Positions 35,010-45,861 of a DNA stretch of 64,000 bases are shown here, piece after piece. This DNA comes from Hydra vulgaris (Eukaryota > Cnidaria > Hydrozoa > Anthoathecata > Hydridae): positions 24,305,001 through 24,369,000 of the forward strand of contig NC_088926.1 of assembly GCF_038396675.1 (NCBI RefSeq), in the 5' to 3' direction. Position numbers and translations under genes: made by a program. Numbering within the stretch: position 1 is the first letter of the stretch; the number at the start of each line of letters is the position of its first letter. The notes under the pieces were generated by a model. That model was given only the letters and a program-made list of their open reading frames with translations. It was not told where the DNA came from and ran no database searches.

Positions 35010-35870
35010 AAAATAAACAAACAAACAAAATAATAATAAATAAAAGCATGTGCAAATTAAATTAATTAAAAAAAAAATAATAATAACGATAAAGCTATAA
35101 TAAATTAAATAATAAGACAAAAAAATATGAAAACACTCAATTACTAACAACAGCAAACAAAAATAAAAACAATTAGCAACGACAGCACAAATAAAAACAA
35201 ACTTTACGTTTACGAAAAGCAAAACGCAAAAACTACAAAATGAAAATGCAAATACAAAAACTTCTACATTAAATTAACAAATTAAATTAAAAATAAAAAC
35301 GATATTTAGTTATTTTGGCGGAAAAAAATAGTTGTAGAAAAATTAGTAAAATAGAAAAACAGCGAACTACAATAAAAATAATTAGCAACAACAACACAAA
35401 TAATTACAAACTTTATTTAGTTGTGTGCATTTAACGATTTAAAGATAATTTCGTTTTTCAAAGAAACGTGTGTCAAAGGGATACCAAAAAATTAATAACT
35501 CATGAATAATTTACGTTCACTTCATATTAATCTTATTAATTAAAGTTCATGTTATAAAAAATATAACAAGAATTTAGCTTTACTTTTTCGTTAATTTAAA
35601 GCATTATGAAGTGTTATTACTTTGTGTCAGTAACTAAAAACGTATTGTGTTGAACTTAGTAATATCTAGGAAAGTGGTTCTGCCATACACTGATATGACC
35701 TTTTTCAGTTGTAAATTACTCAAATAACGTTGAATAATTGGTAAATTAATTTATTTTAATTTTACTGATGGTTTAATTTTTTAATTTGAAGGCGTTTTTC
35801 TTAAAGGGTATTAGTTAAGGTTTCGTAACTTTAAATTGTGGAAAACAACCACTATAAATTAAGTAACAGA
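35010..35870. other. A-rich spacer with AACA/AATA simple repeats
   Basis: AACAAACAAACA and AATAATAATAA runs; no coding evidence. Apparent hydrophobic minus-strand frames reflect the base composition. Confidence 0.5.
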
Positions 35871-35875
35871 CCGAC

Positions 35876-35907
35876 CGTAACCCGTATTACGGGTTGCTTT
35901 CTGCTAG
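35876..35907. repeat. ACCCGTATTACGGGTTGCTT-type motif (copy 1)
   Basis: AACCCGTATTACGGGTTGCT followed by TTCTGCTAG matches the right half of the perfect palindrome at 62917-62953 with one difference. Here the left half is not conserved beyond ACCCGTA. It lies at the 3' edge of a minus-strand transposase-like relic. Confidence 0.7.
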
Positions 35908-36735
35908 TTTGGATTATTTTTGCACTTAGTTTCAACTTCCTGTATTTTTTTGTAAAATTTGTTAGCTTGTTTTTTGTGGATCTCAATATTTGCTTGATAG
36001 ATCCTTATTGCATTGTAATTAAGTTTGGGTTTTTTAGTTTAATTTTTAACTCTCCACACAGTCCACAAACATCAACATGCTTTCTACCAAAGGATAAACT
36101 AAAACTTTCTTGGAAATATTTAAGGCAAAACTTATATTTAACAGGATGATCTAAATATTTTTATTCGTATAATGTGTGCATAATTTTCACATTGAGTTTT
36201 TCATCCAAATCATAAGATGATGCATCTTTATTATAGTAGTGCACATATTTAACAGGAAATGATTTGATATGCTCACAAACTTTTGCTAATGTATCACTAG
36301 TTAATGCGTTGCATTGTGATCCCTGCAATTTACCTATGTGATCTATAGGCTGCTTTTTTTTTTTTTAACCAAATGCATAAACGCCTAACTTGTTTCATAG
36401 AAATTCCATGCATACTGCAAAAAACTTTCTTGCATACTTTTTTTCTCACACCTTCAATGTTAGTTAACGATCGCCGGTTACAGTATACGTTATACTAACT
36501 TTACGGTAAACTTTACCGCATATTTGGTATACTAAATGTTATAATACCATTTGGATACCTATATGCTTTTATTTATGAAATATTTCCGGAATGACTTGAT
36601 GATTTAATGATTATACTTATTTTCTTAATGTATTTAATTGCTATACTTTATTTAATATATTATTGAATAAATAATTAAAGTGATTTGTAATTTGATTCTT
36701 TAATATTTTTGTCTCTTTTTTTGGAAAAGGTTCAA

Positions 36736-36793
36736 CAAGAAAAATTTATTGCAAATATTGTGTTATCACAATATTTGCAATAAATTTTTCTTG
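36736..36793. repeat. Perfect inverted repeat, 27-bp arms, 4-bp spacer
   Basis: CAAGAAAAATTTATTGCAAA with TATTGTG, then TTAT, then the exact inverse. It lies just upstream of the hAT transposase coding sequence. Confidence 0.9.
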
Positions 36794-38635
36794 CTTTTCA
36801 AATTACAGCACGCTCAACTTTCAAATGGATGCAGCACATAAGGGGATGTGAAAAAGCATCTGACAATGTTAAATTGTGCTTCAAAAAAATAAAAAGAGAA
36901 GTGTTTTAGTTGAAACAAAAAGCAATGAAAATATGGCCTCACAAATCTCTGAAGGTTCAGTTTCTAGGCGATCTTCTAAAAGAACTATGCTAAATTCATA
37001 CTTTGACACTATAAACAAAGATGACATTAAAAAGATTGATAAATCATATGCAAGGGTGTTTTTCCATACAGGAGTACCTTTTGCATTAGCTGATTCTTCT
37101 GCTTGGTAGCAACATTATGCAAATCTTAGGCCTGCATATAAGCCTCCATCTAGTAAATGCATTAGTGGGCGTCTTTATAAGGATGCATTAAATGATGAAA
37201 AACGTTCAATAAAAGAATACGTCAATAATTCTGAATATGTAAGTTTAGTGATTGATGGTTTTTCAAACATAGGTACAAATCATCTCATTAATTATTCGAT
37301 TCATGTTGAAAATAGGACAATGAAACCAATTGCTTACAAAATTGAGCCAACTGGTCAGGAGCAACAGACTGGCATTAATATTGCAACACGCATAAAAAAT
37401 GTAATTCTCGAGGTTGGTGTTGATAAAGTTACAAACATTGTAACTGATAATGCCTCAAACATGAGAGCTGCATGGGATATTATTGAAAAAAAATTTCCAA
37501 AAATGTTTCGTAATGGTTGTGCAGCCCATACAATCAATCTTTTAGTAAAAGATTTTTGCCTTCTGCCTGAATTCGTAGATGTTTTAGAAAAGTCTAGAAA
37601 ACTGAGAGCATTTGTTAAGCAAAGAACATCTCTTGTTGATCAATTTCGTATAATTCAAAATCATGTTAAACAAGAAAATAATTTAAAGAAAATGCAAGCA
37701 TTATTACTTGCAGTTTTAACACGGTGGTATAGCCATCATACATCAGTTGCTCGTAATCTTGTAAACAAGTTAGTCCATTTGAATTTAGTCAACTCAGGTG
37801 CCTTTACGCGTATATCTTTATCCACAAAAAAGTTAGAGTGTATAAATATTATACAGGACAATTTTTTTTGGGAAGATTGTCAAGTTGTTTTATTAATGTT
37901 ATGAAACCATTATCAAAACTAATAGGTAAACTGGAATCAGATACTTGTTTACTTTCTGAAGATTATTTAGGATTTGTTAATTTAATGCAAATATGGAGTG
38001 AAAGCTCAGTATTGAAAGCTCTTGTTTTACACCGATGGGAGTTTGTGCATACACCATCCATGGGGTTGGCGTACTTTCTTGATCCACGAAATCATGGTGG
38101 TAGAAATATGTATACTGAGCCTCCTCCATCCAGAAAAAATGATCTTGTTATAGTCCTTGAGTTACTTCCAAAGTACATAGTCGAAACAAGAGGATTTTGC
38201 AATTGTCAAACTTCAAAAAATGAAATAAGATCTTTTTAGAGACTATACGCAAATCCAACTCCAGATTTTGCAGCTCAAGTTAAATTAATGGATCCTGATA
38301 TCTGGTCAAGCGTTGAGGGTGCAAGTAAATTTCCAAATTTAGCTAAAGTTGCACAAACAGTCTTTACCATTCCAACTTCTCAAGCTGCAAGTGAACGAAT
38401 ATGGAACTTGTATGATTTTATACATTCAAAGCGTAGAAACCGACTTGCAAAAGATAAAGCAATCGGCTTAGTTCTTATGTATGCAAATGCCACACTCCAT
38501 GAAAAAGAAGCAAGTATTGCTGATATAATGCTTGGTAATACTAGTGATCACGATGAGATTGATGAAGATGATGTTGCTGTTGATTTTAATCTTGAGACTT
38601 CAGTTGATACAAATGATATCATTTCAGTTGATTAA
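36793..38635 (+). pseudogene. hAT transposase (DUF659 + dimerisation domain), lightly damaged
   Basis: STFKWMQHIRGCEKAS (about 36810) looks like a BED-finger remnant. The frame 36876-37904 is open except for TAG at 37107. It carries EYVSLVIDGFSNIGTNHLIN (first Asp region), VTNIVTDNASNMRAAWDIIE and CAAHTINLLVKD, the DUF659 'v.DnA.nm..A......HtlnLl.kD' motif, and AVLTRWYSHH. A frameshift at a T8 run near 37861 moves coding to another frame (37838-38239, TAG at 38237). From 38288 IPTSQAASERIWNLYDFIHS with RRNRLAKDKAIGLVLMYAN is the dimerisation domain. Two stops plus one frameshift in about 600 codons suggest a fairly young copy. Confidence 0.85.
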
Positions 38636-39940
38636 TTAAAAACTATTTTTAATTACTTATATTAATTTTAAAAAGTTCTTTGAATTACATTATAGAAAAA
38701 CATTCTTGTAATTTTTTGAAAAAGAATAATACAAATGTTTCTGTTAACTTTAGTATTTTTTTTACTTTTGTTTCAATTTGAGGGTGTTTATTTTACTAGT
38801 TTTATTTAAAATTATTTGAAAACACTAGAATTTATTTTTAAAGTTTAAATTATGCAAAAAACAAATATATTTGCTTTAAAAATGAAGAAGCAAGATAAGA
38901 ATCCATTGTCAAGTGGTTGCTGATTTTGATCAAACTTTTTCATTTCATTTTTTTCATTTATTTGGTGAGAATGTGGAGCAAAATTTTACAATAATCAATT
39001 TCATGGGGTTATCCGGCTCATCAAAAATTTGCATCAAACTTCAAATGAAAAAGCAAATTTAAGGGGGAGGGGAGGGGTTGATAGAACAGTCAGGATGTGA
39101 ATATTGACGTTTTGTTATTATTTTATTTTATATTGTTATATATAAAAAGTTTGTCGAAGTTTCAAAAACTTTGAAACTTCGACTTGTTTTTATTTTAACT
39201 TTTAAAGCAGATAAATATGAAATACAACAACAACAAAAAAAAAAGATTTTCAAACCCTGTGCTAGTTTGACTATTTTGCTGGGTTCGTCGGCTATTTTAA
39301 TCCAGAGATAAAAGTCTTGTTTTAATTTAGAGTGATGCCGAAATCTATTTTTTAATTAGTTTGCAATGAGTCGATGGACCACAGTGAAATGAGCATTAAA
39401 ATTTTACAACAAATTTTTTATTTAATGTAAACATACAGTCGATTTCCAAAACCGCTGTCGAGTTGGTTTTGGTCGAAAGCTAAAGTAAAATTGTAAGAAA
39501 ACTGACTATGTAAAGTAAAATTGTAAGAGAAACACACTACCCTTGATATACTAATAAAAATGATCAAAAATGTATTAAATCTGCTGAAACTATGAACGTG
39601 TAAATTTATTTTAAAGTAATTTATGGCCTATAAAAAGTAAGTATTGTTTTAAGTATACAACAACAGGGAAATATCGTTGCATTTATATTCAAAGATTTTT
39701 GGCATTGTCATATTGCAGGGTCACCGGCCTACAAATGCGAATGACTTTTCGATGAAGACAACCATAGCAATTGTCATTTAAAAAGCGTTTATTATATAAG
39801 TTTCTTATATTAAATATAATGTAACGTATATTAAATACGTTATACTAATACGCATAAATAAAAACAAAGACATTTAATAAAGAAACAAACACACATTTTT
39901 AATGTAAACCTTTTTATAAACTTGTTATACAGTTTTCGCC
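38636..39940. other. 3' non-coding part of the hAT
   Basis: A+T-rich, with a purine stretch GGGGGAGGGGAGGGGTTG near 39064 and a perfect hairpin GTCGAAGTTTCAAA/inverse at 39153-39183. No additional gene seen. Confidence 0.5.
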
Positions 39941-42916
39941 AAAAAAAATGTTTTGTTTACGGTATACTTTACGGTATATTATACGGTAAACTAAATTTTT
40001 AGTTTACCGTAAACTAGTGATTATTAATGTTAGTGTGATAAATAAAGGAAAATTCTTTTTTCTTAGGTTCTTCAGATCTAAACCGTCTTCTCTGTATTTC
40101 CCTCTTTTCAATGAATGACTGCAAGTATGTGTCTGGGGCATCTTTACTATCAATTTTATTAACAAACTGAATTGTACTTTACATAACATCTTCAGATACA
40201 AGCTCCATACATTTTGAACTACATCTGTAAATAAAGAAAATTATTGAGGTAATATTACAATAATTAGATATCAAGATGTTTTACCTCCAATCATTGGTGG
40301 TAAAACATGAGTAAATAAACAAAAATTTGAGAACAAATACAGTATATACTATATATTATAGAACAAAAAACTAACCTGCAAGAAGCACTCGTCTGTCTTG
40401 GTGCCACATCATTTCCTTTGTGGGATTTTATAAGCTTCTCCTGCAATTTTGGCTTATTTATTTTTCGTGTTTGTAATTTTCACTATTCCTTATACAAGAC
40501 ACTTTTATTCCAGATGTATATGCATTTTTAGCAAGCTCACGATTTTCCATTTTTGTAACAAATAAAGTGAGATTACGTCACTTCAATTGCGCTTCGTTTC
40601 ACTTGAAAAAGGCATAAATTCGGAACTTGTGCCATTTTTGATCAGACTTTAATTTTCATTTTCATTTAAAGTTTATTTGTGGTATATGAAAATGTGTCTC
40701 CTTCAAAGTAAATATGTAAAACACTTTAAAAGAAAAAATGGCATTAAAAAGTGAAATTCGAAAAGTGCCCTTTTCGAAATGACGAGTTATTATATTTAAA
40801 ATAAAGAACATCAGGATTTTCTTTCAAAATTTTTAGTTGTACAATACTGGGCCACATAACTTTTTTTGTTTAGTTTTTGGATCAATTGCTTTTGTTGAGT
40901 CTGATATTTCAAAGCATTTGTTTGCTAATACTGCAGAATATGCTAAAAATGCTTTTTCATTTTTAAAATTTATTATATCATCATGATTTGACACAGTTGG
41001 TACAGAGGCGTTTTTTTTAAATAGCTTGTTCTATTGTTGCTTCCATTGCATAGGTGTGTATATTGTTCGATTTTGATATTGTTTTTCAATTATTGAGTGA
41101 GCGACATCATTTTCAATCTGACTGTGACCTCGTACAAAGAATAAAAGCTCAATTAAATCTAAATTGAATAGAGTCAATGCATCCGACAATATTATGTTCA
41201 TCATGTATGTTAGTTTTATCCCCAACATTGATCACAGAATAGATAAAATTGTGTTGCTCCTTCTTTGCTTACGGATTCAATAAATTTAAATATTCCTGTA
41301 CTTACTTCACAGCTTGCTTCTCCCCCTTCATTATCGCTCCACAAATATGATTATGCCTTTAAAGAATCAATTTTTGTAACAGTGAGGTTATAATTTTGCA
41401 CATGCCTAGAATAATAAAAAGCTCCAGTTGTATCATATGATGAGAAAAGAACTTGCTCTAAGTCAAAAGCTGCAGTTACGATCAATTGTGATTTTGTTGC
41501 TTCATTCTTCTTTATAAGCTCAAGTAAATTTTTTGTCGCTGACATGCTTGTTATACTTTTGATAATCTTTATCACCCTTTTCTACTTTGTTCATAATATT
41601 GTATACCTTTATAAAAAGATTTTTCTTGTATACCTTTATAAGAAGATTTTTCTCACTTCAGTACTTTATGAAGACTCTATGTATTTCCTTAATTGAAAGC
41701 TTCTGAGGAAGAAACTATGATTTTTTTGTGTGTCTCACGTAATAGGAATCACCAACTCTAAACGTCTGAATATGATCAATGACATTTTGTTCTCGTTCAA
41801 TTGATATTTTTCTTTGATTTTTGTGGCGACCCCTTGAATCTTTTTTGACACTCCCTGTAGCAGTTCTTTTTGCCGTCGCTGTTTTTACTGTCTGCTGTAA
41901 TATTCCCAGGGTATTAAGAAATATGGGTGTACAGTAGGGTGGGGCAAATTTTGGTTGCCTCATACAGACAATAGTAAATTGATGCTCCCCCATCAACTGA
42001 TTAAGAAAATTGCTGTTTTAATTTTTAGTACCATGTCTAGGGGTCGCAACTTTGAACAAAATATTGTAAAATATTTACCATAATACAACATTATGTTTTG
42101 TATTATTTGTGATTCTGAATGGCTAATTAATGACTGTATGTATTGAAACCTGTGGGTAGTAATAATTAATGTTAGTTTAGAAATCATTTGTTTTGTAGAT
42201 GTTGAAAATTTGGATCTAATTTGTGTTGCAACTTGTCAGTAGCAAGTTAGATATGGCTAGCTGTAACACAAGAAGTACAAGTTGACACTCAGTGTTCAGT
42301 TTTCCGAAGGAACTGAAAAAAAATATGCTACCGACATGTGAAGACGTTTTCTGTGCATATTGTTTTCACCAGAAACAGCAGTGCCAATCTGTTAATGACA
42401 TTGTGAGAATTGTCGCGACAGACTTGATTGAGATATATAACACAGCTAGCATACCTACGATTGCGTTCGATAGCGTAATGAAAAAGGTGAAACAGCTAAT
42501 TGACAAAGAGAATGATCTACGAAAATATCCTGATGCAAAGCGAACTTCTAGACATATCAAAAGATTTTGTCAAGTTTCAGCAATTTGTTTGACATTTGTC
42601 CATGTAAGTGCGTTAGTGCTGGAATTGCAAATAGAGCAGATTGTAAATGTCCAGTGGACAGAAAGATTCCTCTTATTGAGTGGAATTTCTGGGTTGACCA
42701 AAACACTACCAGAAAAATGGTGATTGGAAATATCGATCCAGTGGTGACAAGTAAACTGCAGAAGTCAGAAGAAACAAAAAAGGAAAGCGGCAATGTTCCT
42801 AGAGAAAACAAAATTGAAAACCGTTGAATGCAGTTCTACTTTTCAAGATTTTGATAATGTTGATATGGAAAAGAGTTCAGAAAGTCAAGCTCCATAATGG
42901 TATGTCATAATGGTAT

Positions 42917-42989
42917 GCCTCCTCGTCTGTTATATCTGAATCGTCTATGGTAGCTCCATAGACGATTCAGATATAACAGACGAGGAGGC
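42917..42989. repeat. Perfect inverted repeat, 34-bp arms, 5-bp spacer
   Basis: GCCTCCTCGTCTGTTATATC with TGAATCGTCTATGG, then TAGCT, then the exact inverse. The right arm encodes DDSDITDEEA in the element's frame, so the left arm is the likely inverted duplicate. Confidence 0.95.
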
Positions 42990-43117
42990 CAGTAATAGTG
43001 ATGACAGCAGATGTGCACAAAACAGAAATCATTATCCAGAACTGTGTAAAGCTATTGATCGCTCTAAAAGTAGCAATTTAAAAGTAGCTGTTTAATTGTA
43101 AATTCTGCCTTGAAAGA

Positions 43118-43168
43118 CCTCGGATTTCTTTTCCCTGAAAAGCATTTTCAGGGAAAAGAAATCCGAGG
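43118..43168. repeat. Perfect inverted repeat, 24-bp arms, 3-bp spacer
   Basis: CCTCGGATTTCTTTTCCCTG with AAAA, then GCA, then its exact inverse, within the same degenerate gene. One frame reads through it without a stop. Confidence 0.95.
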
Positions 43169-44204
43169 CAACATCCCAGCAAACTACGCCGTCAAAGATC
43201 TGCATATCGGAAGAAGTCAGTTGTGAGCCATGCAGAGGAAAATCAAGAAATTGTTTGTCTTAGTTTTGATGGTAAGATTGATGTTACTCTTACACGTGCA
43301 GAACCGACTCGACGTACGTTAAAAGAAGAACATTATGCTTTGGTTTCATTCCCAAACCGAAACTATGTCGAACATATTGTACCAGCATCAGGCAGATCTG
43401 ACGACATCTCAAAATAAAATTTTATCGGTTGTTAGAAGTACTAAATCAGAAATAACTTTAAGAGCACTCGTTTGCGACGGAACCAATGTTAATGTAGGAA
43501 AAAGTAATGGCATAATCCAAAAAATTGAACAATATCTACAAAGACCACTTCAATGGTTAGTTTGTATGCTGCATACAAATGAATTGCCTTTGAGAAAACT
43601 GATAGAAGTTATTGATGGGAAATCTACTGGTCCAAGAACTTCCAAAGGACAATTAGCAGGGGTGATGGAACTCGATCCTCAAAATAAACCTATAATTGAT
43701 TTCTCTCCTGTATCAGGTTGCGTTGCTGATAATTACTTTCATATAAAGCACTGATTTTCATTTGTCTCAGACCCTAATTGGAAAACTTGTTAGCTCTTGC
43801 CCCACCCTGGTGTACAGATATGCGTTTTAAGAGCATCATTTTCTTGGCATGGAAAGCTGCATGTAAATGTTCAGTTTTTGTTTCTTTCTTTTCCCACATG
43901 CTCCCTTTTCCTTCTTCGTTTTGGTTCGATATTTGCGTCTTTCATCTATTCTTTTCATTGACCAATATGAATTAAATGATTCATTACAATATTGCTCCGT
44001 AAGATTCTCTAAACACCGAAACAAACATTTTTTATCACATCTTTTTCGCATTTCCTTACCAAGTACCACTACTATCTTTCCTCCCTACTACCTTTATTCA
44101 GACCATTCTTCGGTACATAAAGAAATCACTGGTCCGTCTTTACTTTAAAATTCCTAATGTTTCTAATCCTTCGTGATGGATCCTTCTTCTTTTTGGGGCT
44201 TGTC

Positions 44205-44865
44205 TCAACATAGAGATGGGATAAGTTCTTCATAACCAGACTTGTCAAGTTCTACAGATTTAAATTTTTCACAAACACTGAGGTTCCAAAATAATGCTAC
44301 ACCAATACTAGTTTTATCAACATCAAATTCTGGGTATATATCAAAGTTTTTCGTTACTTTTGTTATAAAAAATCTTCCATAACCATTAGGTATTGCCTCT
44401 CTGTAGACAGTAGCACTCATTAAAAATAATCTAATAATTAAAAGTATTTTTGGTAACAATTACATTTCACTCTATAAATTATATTGTATGTCCCCTGATA
44501 TTAGGAAACAACATCTTACATTCTGTTGTAGCTTCAGAAATTCCGCGAAAAATACGATTTCTATTATATGTTAGGCAGACATCTACAAGACATAATGAAG
44601 TCATCTCATTGAAGTGATCATTACAATTTTATTCTTATTATTTTAGAAAAAAAAAACAGTTTCTGTGAAGCATAAATTACACCTTAAAGTTATTTACTTC
44701 TGTAAGTATTTACTTTAATTAATAAACTAATATATAATGTACTATATATATCATATTTAACTAACCTGCTTTGTCGCTTTTAAATATTAGTGCATTTGGA
44801 GCTAAAAAAATATCATTCTTATCAACTTGATCAATACAAATACGTGTTTCAATAGTCACTGATGT
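44205..44865 (-). CDS. Unassigned minus-strand coding-like sequence, possibly two exons
   Basis: ATG 44865 starts MTSVTIETRICIDQVDKNDI with FLAPNALIFKSDKAG, ending in a donor-like GCAG/GTTAGT at about 44766. Downstream CTACAG at 44401 precedes EAIPNGYGRFFITKVTKNFD, IYPEFDVDKTSIGVALFW and SGYEELIPSLC to a stop at 44205. Composition looks protein-like, but I recognise no family. With the obvious splice sites the two parts do not join in frame (one base short), so the pairing is unproven. It sits between torsin and the transposase-like relic and could belong to either or be independent. Confidence 0.3.
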
Positions 44866-44879
44866 CATGTTATTAATTT

Positions 44880-45740
44880 AAAAAGATAAAGTTTTTAAAT
44901 AAACTAACAACATCGGGCCTGTAAAATAACAAATAAACTTTGTACAGTAGCTCAATAGAAATTTCATGGATAAGAATAAATACATTTCACTGTGGTAGAA
45001 TAGTTATTACATGTGGTGAGTTTTAGCATTCTAAATAATGTGGAATCTAATGTGGTGGACATGTGGTGAGTTTTCTAAATAATAATCAGAATGTTATAAC
45101 TAGCTGTTTAATGACTACGACCTGTTATATTTAGTAACGTGCTCTTAAGTTTTTCTTAAGTTTGATTTGTTTTTCTTTAAAAATAATTTAGGATAACATA
45201 GGATAGTCTTGCTTGATTTTAAATGCACCTAAGATAGTTTTGAATGTCTCTTTAAATTTATTTTTGGACATAAGATATTTGAATTTTACTCATAGAGTCC
45301 AAAATTTAATCATTTTTGGGGCGATACATTGTGAAATGTTTTTTATACAACTTAAGAGTATTTTTAACCAAAAGTCATTTTTGCCAAAAATGGACTTCAG
45401 ATAGTTTTGCTTTGTAGCGACGATATAGAGAAAAAATAAAATTTTCTTGTTGCTCAACTATATGTGATTCAGTTTTTTGTTGATTTCTCCAAATCAATTT
45501 ACTCGGACTCTGCGTGTTTTGGAAAAGGGTTCCTCTTATAACAATCCAAAAAAAAAAATTGTTATCAAAAAATTCATATTCGATACCACATTTTAAAACA
45601 TTATAATACAATTTATAATAGGCCTAATAAAATTTAGAAAAATAAAAAAAAATTATTTATTAAATTTATTTTGTTTAACTATTATTTTATATCTACAAGA
45701 AAAAAAAAGAAGCTTTTTTTGTATAAAATTTAATTTAAAA
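44880..45740. other. A+T-rich intergenic region
   Basis: No recognised gene or repeat beyond short duplications such as ATGTGGTGAGTTTT (about 45012 and 45061). Confidence 0.5.
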
Positions 45741-45747
45741 AAAAAGA

Positions 45748-45753
45748 TTTTAT
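45748..45753 (-). promoter_or_regulatory. Candidate polyadenylation signal of the torsin gene
   Basis: AATAAA on the minus strand, about 110 bases past the torsin stop codon. In such A+T-rich DNA this can be chance. Confidence 0.45.
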
Positions 45754-45861
45754 TATAAAAACATAAATTATGAATAAAAAAAATCAAAAACTTATATATC
45801 ATATAATCATGTATATTATTTTTATCATTTGTTAATGAAGTTCATTCATTTCAAATGATCG

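Larger units (their letters stand above)
36465..40026 (+). mobile_element. hAT transposon (BED/DUF659 type) with 8-bp TSD ATGTTAGT
   Basis: ATGTTAGT is present at 36457-36464 and at 40027-40034. The left end TAACGATCGCCGGTTACAGT and the inverse of the right end (TAATAATCACTAGTTTACGG) are alignable. The differences are mostly transitions, which gives imperfect TIRs. GGTAAAC and GTATAC words recur in both subterminal regions. Its transposase frame is on the plus strand. Deleting it with one TSD restores the open frame of the minus-strand host element, which confirms both borders. Confidence 0.85.
35906..40550 (-). pseudogene. Transposase-like gene relic (uncharacterised invertebrate family), split by a hAT
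   Basis: Minus strand, high to low. Start-like MENRELAKNAYTSGIK (40550) leads to EAYKIPQR and CGTKTDECFLQ, ending at a possible donor near 40378. Next are CSSKCMELVSEDVM, QFVNKIDSKDAPDTYLQSFI (about 40130-40230) and RRRFRSEEPKKKEFSFIYHT (to about 40035). The hAT 36465-40026 lies here. The frame continues without a break as NIEGVRKKVCKKVFCSMHGI, SMKQVRRL, HIKSFPVKYVHYYNKDASSY, LDEKLNVKIMHTLYE (about 36160), SFGRKHVDVCGLCGEL and KQANKFYKKIQEVETKCKNN to a stop at 35906. The 'SFPvkyvHY' and 'DvCg.C' blocks recur in a large invertebrate family. The acidic C-terminal core is missing, so it is truncated. Confidence 0.6.
42292..43754 (+). pseudogene. Transposase-like gene relic inside the 41.9-43.8 kb element
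   Basis: MLPTCEDVFCAYCFHQKQ (about 42320) starts a helical N-terminal block, with IVRIVATDLIEIYNTASIPT and Lys-rich residues to 42545. Out of frame, a Cys block (FDICPCKCVSAGIANRADCK, CPVDRKIPLIEWNFWVDQ) follows to 42700. Acidic linker DDSDITDEEASNSDDS (about 42960) comes next, then YALVSFPNRNYVEHIVPASG and LRALVCDGTNVNVGKSNGII. QRPLQWLVCMLHTNELPLRK and VIDGKSTGPRTSKGQ follow (43335-43690). 'vCDGT.vN.G....I....E..L.RplQWlvC.lH.NElP.R' is a motif set I associate with an uncharacterised repeated arthropod/cnidarian protein. Stops and two hairpin duplications disrupt it. Confidence 0.6.
41934..43808 (+). mobile_element. DNA transposon with AGGGTGGGGCAA ends and 8-bp TSD GGTGTACA
   Basis: GGTGTACA flanks it at 41926-41933 and 43809-43816. 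The left end GTAGGGTGGGGCAAATTTTG and the inverse of the right end AGGGTGGGGCAAGAGC share a 12-bp terminal match. Removing it with one TSD joins the host minus-strand frame (KTHICT to PIFLNTLGIL). It carries a degenerate plus-strand gene. Confidence 0.8.
40770..44200 (-). pseudogene. Transposase-like gene relic, related to the 36-40 kb family, split by a plus-strand element
   Basis: Minus strand, high to low. SKKKKDPSRRIRNI (about 44180), KEMRKRCDKKCLFRCLENLT and FNSYWSMKRIDERRKY (44069-43940), then KTHICT at 43817. The element 41934-43808 is inserted here. The frame resumes as PIFLNTLGILQQTVKTATAK, DSRGRHKNQRKISIEREQ and HIQTFRVGDSYYVRHTKKS (to 41715). Next are FDLEQVLFSSYDTTGAFYYS and RHVQNYNLTVTKIDSLKA (to about 41351), then GGEASCEVSTGIF. 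ELLFFVRGHSQIENDVAHSI (about 41130-41180) and MQWKQQ follow, plus a tail to about 40840. 'GH...E.D..HS.IE' looks like the acidic core of an RNase H-like transposase. Stops are frequent between blocks. Confidence 0.6.

Noticed and set aside
35004-35222. Hydrophobic minus-strand frame resembling a membrane protein
   Set aside because: Phe/Leu/Tyr richness is expected from antisense A-rich simple sequence.
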